From the NCBI GenBank assembly GCA_963576565.1, contig OY755041.1:125779655-125843654 (forward strand): a stretch of 64,000 bases of DNA, written 5' to 3'. Shown here one piece after another: positions 46,451-58,400 of this stretch. This DNA comes from Aspidapion aeneum. Lineage: Eukaryota > Arthropoda > Insecta > Coleoptera > Brentidae. Positions within the stretch are counted from its first letter, which is position 1; every line of letters begins with the position of its first letter. Position numbers and translations under genes: made by a program. The notes below the pieces were generated by a model. That model saw only the letters and a program-made list of their open reading frames with translations. It was not told where the DNA came from and did not search any database.

Positions 46451-49400
46451 TTCGGTTCGGTTCGGTTCGGTTCGGTTCGGTTCGGTTCGGTTCGGTTCGG
46501 TTCGGTTCGGTTCGGTTCGTTTCGGTTCGGTTCGGTTCGGTTCGGTTCGGTTCGGTTCGGTTCGGTTCGGTTCGGTTCGGTTCGGTTCGGTTCGGTTCGG
46601 TTCGGTTCGGTTCGATTCGGTTCGGTTCGGTTCGGTTCGGTTCGGTTCGGTTCGGTTCGGTTCGGTTCGGTTCGGTTCGGTTCGGTTCGGTTCGGTTCGG
46701 TTCGGTTCGGTTCGGTTCGGTTCGGTTCGGTTCGGTTCGGTTCGGTTCGGTTCGGTTCGGTTCGGTTCGGTTCGGTTCGGTTCGGTTCGGTTCGGTTCGG
46801 TTCGGTTCGGTTCGGTTCGGTTCGTTCGGTTCGGTTCGGTTCGGTTCGGTTCGGTTCGGTTCGGTTCGGTTCGGTTCGGTTCGGTTCGGTTCGGTTCGGT
46901 TCGGTTCGGTTCGGTTCGGTTCGGTTCGGTTCGGTTCGGTTCGGTTCGGTTCGGTTCGGTTCGGTTCGGTTCGGTTCGGTTCGGTTCGGTTCGGTTCGGT
47001 TCGGTTCGGTTCGGTTCGGTTCGGTTCGGTTCGGTTCGGTTCGGTTCGGTTCGGTTCGGTTCGGTTCGGTTCGGTTCGGTTCGGTTCGGTTCGGTTCGGT
47101 TCGGTTCGGTTCGGTTCGGTTCGGTTCATTCGGTTCGGTTCGGTTCGGTTCGGTTCGGTTCATTCGGTTCGGTTCGGTTCATTCGGTTCGGTTCGGTTCG
47201 GTTCGGTTCGGTTCGGTTCGGTTCGGTTCGGTTCGGTTCGGTTCGGTTCGGTTCGGTTCGGTTCGGTTCGGTTCGGTTCGGTTCGGTTCGGTTCGGTTCG
47301 GTTCGGTTCGGTTCGGTTCGGTTCGGTTCGGTTCGGTTCGGTTCGGTTCGGTTCGGTTCGGTTCGGTTCGGTTCGGTTCGGTTCGGTTCGGTTCGGTTCG
47401 GTTCGGTTCGGTTCGGTTCGGTTCGGTTCGGTTCGGTTCGGTTCGGTTCGGTTCGGTTCGGTTCGGTTCGGTTCGGTTCGGTTCGGTTCGGTTCGGTTCG
47501 GTTCGGTTCGGTTCGGTTCGGTTCGGTTCGGTTCGGTTCGGTTCGGTTCGGTTCGGTTCGGTTCGGTTTCGGTTCGGTTCGGTTCGGTTCGGTTCGGTTC
47601 GGTTCGGTTCGGTTCGGTTCGGTTCGGTTCGGTTCGGTTCGGTTCGGTTCGGTTCGGTTCGGTTCGGTTCGGTTCGGTTCGGTTCGGTTCGGTTCGGTTC
47701 GGTTCGGTTCGGTTCGGTTCGGTTCGGTTCGGTTCGGTTCGGTTCGGTTCGGTTCGGTTCGGTTCGGTTCGGTTCGGTTCGGTTCGGTTCGGTTCGGTTC
47801 GGTTCGGTTCGGTTCGGTTCGGTTCGGTTCGGTTCGGTTCGGTTCGGTTCGGTTCGGTTCGGTTCGGTTCGGTTCGGTTCGGTTCGGTTCGGTTCGGTTC
47901 GGTTCGGTTCGGTTCGGTTCGGTTCGGTTCGGTTCGGTTCGGTTCGGTTCGGTTCGGTTCGGTTCGGTTCGGTTCGGTTCGGTTCGGTTCGGTTCGGTTC
48001 GGTTCGGTTCGGTTCGGTTCGGTTCGGTTCGGTTCGGTTCGGTTCGGTTCGGTTCGGTTCGGTTCGGTTCGGTTCGGTTCGGTTCGGTTCGGTTCGGTTC
48101 GGTTCGGTTCGGTTCGGTTCGGTTCGGTTCGGTTCGGTTCGGTTCGGTTCGGTTCGGTTCGGTTCGGTTCGGTTCGGTTCGGTTCGGTTCGGTTCGGTTC
48201 GGTTCGGTTCGGTTCGGTTCGGTTCGGTTCGGTTCGGTTCGGTTCGGTTCGGTTCGGTTCGGTTCGGTTCGGTTCGGTTCGGTTCGGTTCGGTTCGGTTC
48301 GGTTCGGTTCGGTTCGGTTCGGTTCGGTTCGGTTCGGTTCGGTTCGGTTCGGTTCGGTTCCGGTTCGGTTCGGTTCGGTTCGGTTCGGTTCGGTTCGGTT
48401 CGGTTCGGTTCGGTTCGGTTCGGTTCGGTTCGGTTCGGTTCGGTTCGGTTCGGTTCGGTTCGGTTCGGTTCGGTTCGGTTCGGTTCGGTTCGGTTCGGTT
48501 CGGTTCGGTTCGGTTCGGTTCGGTTCGGTTCGGTTCGGTTCGGTTCGGTTCGGTTCGGTTCGGTTCGGTTCGGTTCGGTTCGGTTCGGTTCGGTTCGGTT
48601 CGGTTCGGTTCGGTTCGGTTCGGTTCGGTTCGGTTCGGTTCGGTTCGGTTCGGTTCGGTTCGGTTCGGTTCGGTTCGGTTCGGTTCGGTTCGGTTCGGTT
48701 CGGTTCGGTTCGGTTCGGTTCGGTTCGGTTCGGTTCGGTTCGGTTCGGTTCGGTTCGGTTCGGTTCGGTTCGGTTCATTTGGTTCGGTTCGGTTCGGTTC
48801 ATTTGGTTCGGTTCGGTTCGGTTCGGTTCATTCGGTTCGGTTCGGTTCGGTTCGGTTCGGTTCGGTTCGGTTCGGTTCGGTTCGGTTCGGTTCGGTTCGG
48901 TTCGGTTCGGTTCGGTTCGGTTCGGTTCGGTTCGGTTCGGTTCGGTTCGGTTCGGTTCGGTTCGGTTCGGTTCGGTTCGGTTCGGTTCGGTTCGGTTCGG
49001 TTCGGTTCGGTTCGGTTCGGTTCGGTTCGGTTCGGTTCGGTTCGGTTCGGTTCGGTTCATTCGGTTCGGTTCGGTTCGGTTGGTTCGGTTCGGTTCGGTT
49101 CGGTTCGGTTCGGTTCGGTTCGGTTCGGTTCGGTTCGGTTCGGTTCGGTTCGGTTCGGTTCGGTTCGGTTCGGTTCGGTTCGGTTGGTTCGGTTCGGTTC
49201 GGTTCGGTTCGGTTCGGTTCGGTTCGGTTCGGTTCGGTTCGGTTCGGTTCGGTTCGGTTCGGTTCGGTTCGGTTCGGTTCGGTTCGGTTCGGTTCGGTTC
49301 GGTTCGGTTCGGTTCGGTTCGGTTCGGTTCGGTTCGGTTCGGTTCGGTTCGGTTCGGTTCGGTTCGGTTCGGTTCGGTTCGGTTCGGTTCGGTTCGGTTC

Positions 49401-52400
49401 GGTTCGGTTCGGTTCGGTTCGGTTCGGTTCGGTTCGGTTCGGTTCGGTTCGGTTCGGTTCGGTTCGGTTCGGTTCGGTTCGGTTCGGTTCGGTTCGGTTC
49501 GGTTCGGTTCGGTTCGGTTCGGTTCGGTTCGGTTCGGTTCGGTTCGGTTCGGTTCGGTTCGGTTCGGTTCGGTTCGGTTCGGTTCGGTTCGGTTCGGTTC
49601 GGTTCGGTTCGGTTCGGTTCGGTTCGGTTCGGTTCGGTTCGGTTCGGTTCGGTTCGGTTCGGTTCGGTTCGGTTCGGTTCGGTTCGGTTCGGTTCGGTTC
49701 GGTTCGGTTCGGTTCGGTTCGGTTCGGTTCGGTTCGGTTCGGTTCGGTTCGGTTCGGTTCGGTTCGGTTCGGTTCGGTTCGGTTCGGTTCGGTTCGGTTC
49801 GGTTCGGTTCGGTTCGGTTCGGTTCGGTTCGGTTCGGTTCGGTTCGGTTCGGTTCGGTTCGATTCGGTTCGGTTCGGTTCGGTTCGGTTCGGTTCGGTTC
49901 GGTTCGGTTCATTCGGTTCGGTTCGGTTCGGTTCGGTTCATTCGGTTCGGTTCGGTTCGGTTCGGTTCGGTTCATTCGGTTCGGTTCGGTTCGGTTCGGT
50001 TCGGTTCGGTTCGGTTCGGTTCGGTTCGGTTCGGTTCGGTTCGGTTCGGTTCGGTTCGGTTCGGTTCGGTTCGGTTCGGTTCGGTTCGGTTCGGTTCGGT
50101 TCGGTTCGGTTCGGTTCGGTTCGGTTCGGTTCGGTTCGGTTCGGTTCGGTTCGGTTCGGTTCGGTTCGGTTTCGGTTCGGTTCGGTTCGGTTCGGTTCGG
50201 TTCGGTTCGGTCATTTCGGTTCGGTTCGGTTCGGTTCGGTTCGGTTCGGTTCATTCGGTTCGGTTCGGTTCGGTTCGGTTCGGTTCGGTTCGGTTCGGTT
50301 CATTCGGTTCGGTTCGGTTCGGTTCGGTTCGGTTCGGTTCGGTTCGGTTCGGTTCGGTTCGGTTCGGTTCGGTTCGGTTCGGTTCGGTTCGGTTCGGTTC
50401 GGTTCGGTTCGGTTCGGTTCGGTTCGGTTCGGTTCGGTTCGGTTCGGTTCGGTTCGGTTCGGTTCGGTTCGGTTCGGTTCGGTTCGGTTCGGTTCGGTTC
50501 GGTTCGGTTCGGTTCGGTTCGGTTCGGTTCGGTTCGGTTCGGTTCGGTTCGGTTCGGTTCGGTTCGGTTCGGTTCGGTTCGGTTCGGTTCGGTTCGGTTC
50601 GGTTCGGTTCGGTTCGGTTCGGTTCGGTTCGGTTCGGTTCGGTTCGGTTCGGTTCGGTTCGGTTCGGTTCGGTTCGGTTCGGTTCGGTTCGGTTCGGTTC
50701 GGTTCGGTTCGGTTCGGTTCGGTTCGGTTCGGTTCGGTTCGGTTCGGTTCGGTTCGGTTCGGTTCGGTTCGGTTCGGTTCGGTTCGGTTCGGTTCGGTTC
50801 GGTTCGGTTCGGTTCGGTTCGGTTCGGTTCGGTTCGGTTCGGTTCGGTTCGGTTCGGTTCGGTTCGGTTCGGTTCGGTTCGGTTCGGTTCGGTTCGGTTC
50901 GGTTCGGTTCGGTTCGGTTCGGTTCGGTTCGGTTCGGTTCGGTTCGGTTCGGTTCGGTTCGGTTCGGTTCGGTTCGGTTCGGTTCGGTTCGGTTCGGTTC
51001 GGTTCGGTTCGGTTCGGTTCGGTTCGGTTCGGTTCGGTTCGGTTCGGTGTTCGGTTCGGTTCGGTTCGGTTCGGTTCGGTTCGGTTCGGTTCGGTTCGGT
51101 TCGGTTCGGTTCGGTTCGGTTCGGTTCGGTTCGGTTCGGTTCGGTTCGGTTCGGTTCGGTTCGGTTCGGTTCGGTTCGGTTCGGTTCGGTTCGGTTCGGT
51201 TCGGTTCGGTTCGGTTCGGTTCGGTTCGGTTCGGTTCGGTTCGGTTCGGTTCGGTTCGGTTCGGTTCGGTTCGGTTCGGTTCGGTTCGGTTCGGTTCGGT
51301 TCGGTTCGGTTCGGTTCGGTTCGGTTCGGTTCGGTTCGGTTCGGTTCGGTTCGGTTCGGTTCGGTTCGGTTCGGTTCGGTTCGGTTCGGTTCGGTTCGTT
51401 CGGTTCGGTTCGGTTCGGTTCGGTTCGGTTCGGTTCGGTTCGGTTCGGTTCGGTTCGGTTCGGTTCGTTCGGTTCGGTTCGGTTCGGTTCGGTTCGGTTT
51501 CGGTTCGGTTCGGTTCGGTTCGGTTCGGTTCGGTTCGGTTCGGTTCGGTTCGGTTCGGTTCGGTTCGGTTCGGTTCGGTTCGGTTCGGTTCGGTTCGGTT
51601 CGGTTCGGTTCGGTTCGGTTCGGTTCGGTTCGGTTCGGTTCGGTTCGGTTCGGTTCGGTTCGGTTCGGTTCGGTTCGGTTCGGTTCGGTTCGGTTCGGTT
51701 CGGTTCGGTTCGGTTCGGTTCGGTTCGGTTCGGTTCGGTTCGGTTCGGTTCGGTTCGGTTCGGTTCGGTTCGGTTCGGTTCGGTTCGGTTCGGTTCGGTT
51801 CGGTTTCGGTTCGGTTCGGTTCGGTTCGGTTCGGTTCGGTTCGGTTCGGTTCGGTTCGGTTCGGTTCGGTTCGGTTCGGTTCGGTTCGGTTCGGTTCGGT
51901 TCGGTTCGGTTCGGTTCGGTTCGGTTCGGTTCGGTTCGGTTCGGTTCGGTTCGGTTCGGTTCGGTTCGGTTCGGTTCGGTTCGGTTCGGTTCGGTTCGTT
52001 CGGTTCGGTTCGGTTCGGTTCGGTTCGGTTTCGGTTCGGTTCGGTTCATTCGGTTCGGTTCGGTTCGGTTCGGTTCGGTTCGGTTCGTTCGGTTCGGTTC
52101 GGTTCGGTTCGGTTCGGTTCGGTTCGGTTCGGTTCGGTTCGGTTCGGTTCGGTTCGGTTCGGTTCGGTTCGGTTCGGTTCGGTTCGGTTCGGTTCGGTTC
52201 GGTTCGGTTCGGTTCGTTCGGTTCGGTTCGGTTCGGTTCGGTTCGGTTCGGTTCGGTTCGGTTCGGTTCGGTTCGGTTCGGTTCGGTTCGGTTCGGTTCG
52301 GTTCGGTTCGGTTCGGTTCGGTTCGGTTCGGTTTTCGGTTCGGTTCGGTTCGGTTCGGTTCGGTTCGGTTCGGTTCGGTTCGGTTCGGTTCGGTTCGGTT

Positions 52401-55400
52401 CGGTTCGGTTCGGTTCGGTTCGGTTCGGTTCGGTTCGGTTCGGTTCGGTTCGGTCGGTTCGGTTCGGTTCGGTTCGGTTCGGTTCGGTTCGGTTCGGTTC
52501 GGTTCGGTTCGGTTCGTTCGGTTCGGTTCGGTTCGGTTCGGTTCGGTTCGGTTCGGTTCGGTTCGGTTCGGTTTCGGTTCGGTTTCGGTTCGGTTCGGTT
52601 CGGTTCGGTTCGGTTCGGTCGGTTCGGTTCGGTTCGGTTCGGTTCGGTTCGGTTCGGTTCGGTTCGGTTCGGTTCGGTTCGGTTCGGTTCGGTTCGGTTC
52701 GGTTCGGTTCGGTTCGGTTCGGTTCGGTTCGGTTCGGTTCGGTTCGGTTCGGTTCGGTTCGGTTCGGTTCGGTTCGGTTCGGTTCGGTTCGGTTCGGTTC
52801 GGTTCGGTTCGGTTCGGTTCGGTTCGGTTCGGTTCGGTTCGGTTCGGTTCGGTTCGGTTCGGTTCGGTTCGGTTCGGTTCGGTTCGGTTTCGGTTCGGTT
52901 CGGTTCGGTTCGGTTCGGTTCGGTTCGGTTCGGTTCGGTTCGGTTCGGTTCGGTTCGGTTCGGTTCGGTTCGGTTCGGTTCGGTTCGGTTCGGTTCGGTT
53001 CGGTTCATTCGGTTCGGTTCGGTTCGGTTCGGTTCGGTTCGGTTCGGTTCGGTTCGGTTCGGTTCGGTTCGGTTCGGTTCAGTTCGGTTCGGTTCGGTTC
53101 GGTTCATTCGGTTCATGTCGGTTCGGTCGGTTCGTTCGGTTCGGTTCGGTTCGGTTCGGTTCGGTTCGGTTCGGTTCGGTTCGGTTCGGTTCGGTTCGGT
53201 TTCGGTTCGGTTCGGTTCGGTTCGGTTCGGTTCGGTTCGGTTCGGTTCGTTCGGTTCGGTTCGGTTCGGTTCGGTTCGGTTCGGTTCGTCGGTTCGGTTC
53301 GGTTCGGTTCGGTTCGGTTCGGTTCGGTTCGGTTCGGTTCGGTTCGGTTCGGTTCGGTTCGGTTCGGTTCGGTTCGGTCGGTTCGGTTCGGTTCGGTTCG
53401 GTTCGGTTCGGTTCGGTTCGGTTCGGTTTCGTTCGGTTCGGTTCGGTTCGGTTCGGTTCGGTTCGGTTCGGTTCGGTTCGGTTCGTTCGGTTCGGTTCGG
53501 TTCGGTTCGGTTCGGTTCGGTTCGGTTCGGTTCGGTTCGGTTCGTTCGTTCGGTTCGGTTCGGTCGGTTCGGTTCGGTTCGGTTCGGTTCGGTTCGGTGG
53601 TTCGGTTCGGTTCGGTTCGGTTCGGTTCGGTTCGTCGGTTCGGTTCGGTTCGGTTCGGTTCGGTTCGGTTCGGTTCGGTTCGGTTCGGTTCGGTTCGGTT
53701 CGGTTCGGTTCGGTTCGGTCGGTCGGTTCGGTTCGGTTCGGTTCGGTTCGGTTCGGTTCGGTTCGGTTCGGTTCGGTTCGGTTCGGTTCGGTTCGGTTCG
53801 GTTCGGTTCGGTTCGGTTCGGTTCGGTTCGGTTCGGTTCGGTTCGGTTCGGTTCGGTTCGGTTCGGTTCGGTTCGGTTCGGTTCGGTTCGGTTCGGTTCG
53901 GTTCGGTTCGGTTCGGTTCGGTTCGGTTCGGTTCGGTTCGGTTCGGTTCGGTTCGGTTCGGTTCGGTTCGGTTCGGTCGGTTCGGTTCGTTCGGTTCGGT
54001 TCGGTTCGGTTCGGTTCGGTTCGGTTCGGTTCGGTTCGGTCGGTTCGGTTCGGTTCGGTTCGGTTTCGGTTCGGTTCGGTTCGGTTCGGTTCGGTTCGGT
54101 TCGGTTCGGTTCGGTTCGGTTCGGTTCGGTTCGGTTCGGTTCGGTTCGGTTCGGTTCGGTTCGGTTCGGTTCGGTTCGGTTCGGTTCGGTTCGGTTCGGT
54201 TCGGTTCGGTTCGGTTCGGTTCGGTTCGGTTCGGTTCGGTTCGGTTCGGTTCGGTTCGGTTCGGTTCGGTCGGTTCGGTTCGGTTCGGTTCGGTTCGGTT
54301 CGGTTCGGTTCGGTTCGGTTCGGTTCGGTTCGGTTCGGTTCGGTTCGGTTCGGTTCGGTTCGGTTCGGTTCGGTTCGGTTCGGTTCGGTTCGGTTCGGTT
54401 CGGTTCGGTTCGGTTCGGTTCGTTCGGTTCGGTTCGGTTCGGTTCGTTCGGTTCGGTTCGGTTCGGTTCGGTTCGGTTCGGTTCGGTTCGGTTCGGTTCG
54501 TTCGGTTCGGTTCGTTCGGTTCGGTTCGGTTCGGTTCGGTTCGGTTCGGTTCGGTTCGGTTCGGTTCGGTTCGGTTCGGTTCGGTTCGGTTCGGTTCGGT
54601 TCGGTTCGGTTCGGTTCGGTTCGGTTCGGTTCGGTTCGTTCGGTTCGGTTCGGTTCGGTTCGGTTCGGTTCGGTTCGGTTCGGTTCGGTTCGGTTCGGTT
54701 CGGTTCGGTTCGGTTCGGTTCGGTTCGGTTCGGTTCGGTTCGGTTCGGTTCGGTTCGGTTCGGTTCGGTTCGGTTCGGTTCGGTTCGGTTCGGTTCGGTT
54801 CGGTTCGGTTCGGTTCGGTTCGGTTCGGTTCGGTTCGGTTCGGTTCGGTTCGGTTCGTTCGGTTCGGTTCGGTTCGGTTCGGTTCGGTTCGGTTCGGTTC
54901 GGTTCGGTTCGGTTCGGTTCGGTTCGGTTCGGTTCGGTTCGGTTCGGTTCGGTTGGTTCGGTTCGGTTCGGTTCGGTTCGGTTCGGTTCGGTTCGGTTCG
55001 GTTCGGTTCGGTTCGGTTCGGTTCGGTTCGGTTCGGTTCGGTTCGGTTCGGTTCGGTTCGGTTCGGTTCATTCGGTTCGGTTCGGTTCGGTTCGGTTCGG
55101 TTCGGTTCGGTTCGGTTCGGTTCGGTTCGGTTCGGTTCGGTTCGGTTCGGTTCGGTTCGGTTCGGTTCGGTTCGGTTCGTTCGGTTCGGTTCGGTTCGGT
55201 TCGGTTCGGTTCGGTTCGGTTCGGTTCGGTTCGGTTCGGTTCGGTTCGGTTCGGTTCGGTTCGGTTCGGTTCGGTTCGGTTCGGTTCGGTTCGGTTCGGT
55301 TCGGTTCGGTTCGGTTCGGTTCGGTTCGGTTCGGTTCGGTTCGGTTCGGTTCGGTTCGGTTCGGTTCGGTTCGGTTCGGTTCGGTTCGGTTCGGTTCGGT

Positions 55401-58400
55401 TCGGTTCGGTTCGGTTCGGTTCGGTTCGGTTCGGTTCGGTTCGGTTCGGTTCGGTTCGGTTCGGTTCGGTTCGGTTCGGTTCGGTTCGGTTCGTCGGTTC
55501 GGTTCGGTTCGGTTTCGGTTCGGTTCGGTTCGGTTCGGTTCGGTTCGGTTCGGTTCGGTTCGGTTCGGTTCGGTTCGGTTCGGTTCGGTTCGGTTCGGTT
55601 CGGTTCGGTTCGGTTCGGTCGGTTCGGTTCGGTTCGGTTCGGTTCGGTTCGGTTCGGTTCGGTTCGGTTCGGTTCGGTTCGGTTCGGTTCGTTCGGTTCG
55701 GTTCGGTTCGGTTCGGTTCGGTTCGGTTCGGTTCGGTTCGGTTCGGTTCGGTTCGGTTCGGTTCGGTTCGGTTCGGTTCGGTTCGGTTCGGTTCGGTTCG
55801 GTTCGGTTCGGTTCGGTTCGGTTCGGTTCGGTTCGGTTCGGTTCGGTTCGGTTCGGTTCGGTTCGGTTCGGTTCGGTTCGGTTCGGTTCGGTTCGGTTCG
55901 GTTCGGTTCGGTTCGGTTCGGTCGGTTCGGTTCGGTTCGGTTCGGTTCGGTTCGGTTCGGTTCGGTTCGGTTCGGTTCGGTTCGGTTCGGTTCGGTTCGG
56001 TTCGGTTCGGTTCGGTTCGGTTCGGTTCGGTTCGGTTTATTCGGTTCGGTTCGGTTCGGTTCGGTTCGGTTCGGTTCGGTTCGGTTCGGTTCGGTTCGGT
56101 TCGGTTCGGTTCGGTTCGGTTCGGTTCGGTTCGGTTCGGTTCGGTTCGGTTCGGTTCGGTTCGGTTCGGTTCGGTTCGGTTCGGTTCGGTTCGGTTCGGT
56201 TCGTTCGGTTCGGTTCGGTTCGGTTCGGTTCGGTTCGGTTCGGTTCGGTTCGGTTCGGTTCGGTTCGGTTCGGTTCGGTTCGGTTCGGTTCGGTTCGGTC
56301 GGTTCGGTTCGGTTCGGTTCGGTTCGGTTCGGTTCGTTCGGTTCGGTTCGGTTTGGTTCGGTTCGGTTCGGTTCGGTTCGGTTCGGTTCGGTTCGGTTCG
56401 GTTCGGTTCGGTTCGGTTCGGTTCGGTTCGGTTCGGTTCGGTTCGGTTCGGTTCGGTTCGGTTTCGGTTCGGTTCGGTTCGGTTCGGTTCGGTTCGGTTC
56501 GGTTCGGTTCGGTTCGGTTCGGTTCGGTTCGGTTCATTCGGTTCGGTTCGGTTCGGTTCGGTTCGGTTCGGTTCGGTTCGGTTCGGTTCGGTTCGGTTCG
56601 GTTCGGTTCGGTTCGGTTCGGTTCGGTTCGGTTCGGTTCGGTTCGGTTCGTTTCGGTTCGGTTCGGTTCGGTTCGGTTCGGTTCGGTTCGGTTCGGTTCG
56701 GTTCGGTTCGGTTCGGTTCGGTTCGGTTCGGTTCGGTTCGGTTCGGTTCGGTTCGGTTCGGTTCGGTTCGGTTCGGTTCGGTTCGGTTCGGTTCGGTTCG
56801 GTTTCGGTTCGGTTCATTTCGGTTCGGTTCGGTTCGGTTCGGTTCGGTTCGGTTCGGTTCGGTTCATTTCGGTTCGGTTCGGTTCGGTTCATTCGGTTCG
56901 GTTCGGTTCGGTTCGGTTCGGTTCGGTTCGGTTCGGTTCGGTTCGGTTCGGTTCGGTTCGGTTCGGTTCGGTTCGGTTCGGTTCGGTTCGGTTCGGTTCG
57001 GTTCGGTTCGGTTCGGTTCGGTTCGGTTCGGTTCGGTTCGGTTCATTCGGTTCGGTTCGGTTCGGTTCGGTTGGTTCGGTTCGGTTCGGTTCGGTTCGGT
57101 TCGGTTCGGTTCGGTTCGGTTCGGTTCGGTTCGGTTCGGTTCGGTTCGGTTCGGTTCGGTTCGGTTCGGTTCGGTTCGGTTCGGTTCGGTTCGGTTCGGT
57201 TCGGTTCGGTTCGGTTCGGTTCATTCGGTTCGGTTCGGTTCGGTTCGGTTCGGTTCGGTTCGGTTCGGTTCATTCGGTTCGGTTCGGTTCGGTTCATTCG
57301 GTTCGGTTCGGTTCATTCGGTTCGGTTCGGTTCGGTTCGGTTTCGGTTCGGTTCGGTTCGGTTCGGTTCGGTTCGGTTCGGTTCGGTTCGGTTCGTTCGG
57401 TTCGGTTCGGTTCGGTTCGGTTCGGTTCGGTTCGGTTCGTTCGGTTCGGTTCGGTTCGGTTCGGTTCGGTTCGGTTCGGTTCGGTTCGGTTCGGTTCGGT
57501 TCGGTTCGGTTCGGTTCGGTTCGGTTCGTTCGGTTCGGTCGGTTCGGTTCGGTTCGGTTCGGTTCGGTTCGGTTCGGTTCGGTTCGGTTCGGTTCGGTTC
57601 GGTTCGGTTCGGTTCGGTTCGGTTCGGTTCGGTTCGGTTCGGTTCGGTTCGGTTCGGTTCGGTTCGGTTTCGGTTCGGTTCGGTTCGGTTCGGTTCGGTT
57701 TCGGTTCGGTTCGGTTCGGTTCGGTTCGGTTCGGTTCGGTTCGGTTCGGTTCGGTTCGGTTCGGTTCGGTTCGGTTCGGTTCGGTTCGGTTCGGTTCGGT
57801 TCGGTTCGGTTCGGTTCGGTTCGGTTCGGTTCGGTTCGGTTCGGTTCGGTTCGGTTCGGTTCGGTTCGGTTCGGTTCGGTTCGGTTCGGTTCGGTTCGGT
57901 TCGGTTCGGTTCGTTCGGTTCGGTTCGGTTCGGTTCGGTTCGGTTCGGTTCGGTTCGGTTCGGTTCGGTTCGGTTCGGTTCGGTTCGGTTCGGTTCGGTT
58001 CGGTTCGGTTCGGTTCGGTTTCGGTTCGGTTCGGTTCGGTTCGGTTCGGTTCGGTTCGGTTCGGTTCGGTTCGGTTCGGTTCGGTTCGTTCGGTTCGGTT
58101 CGGTTCGGTTCGGTTCGGTTCGGTTCGGTTCGGTTCGGTTCGGTTCGGTTCGGTTCGGTTCGGTTCGGTTCGGTTCGGTTCGGTTCGGTTCGGTTCGGTT
58201 CGGTTCGGTTCGGTTCGGTTCGGTTCGGTTCGGTTCGGTTCGGTTCGGTTCGGTTCGGTTCGGTTCGGTTCGGTTCGGTTCGTTCGGTTCGGTTCGGTTC
58301 GGTTCGGTTCGGTTCGGTTCGGTTCGGTTCGGTTCGGTTCGGTTCGGTTCGGTTCGGTTCGGTTCGGTTCGGTTCGGTTCGGTTCGGTTCGGTTCGGTTC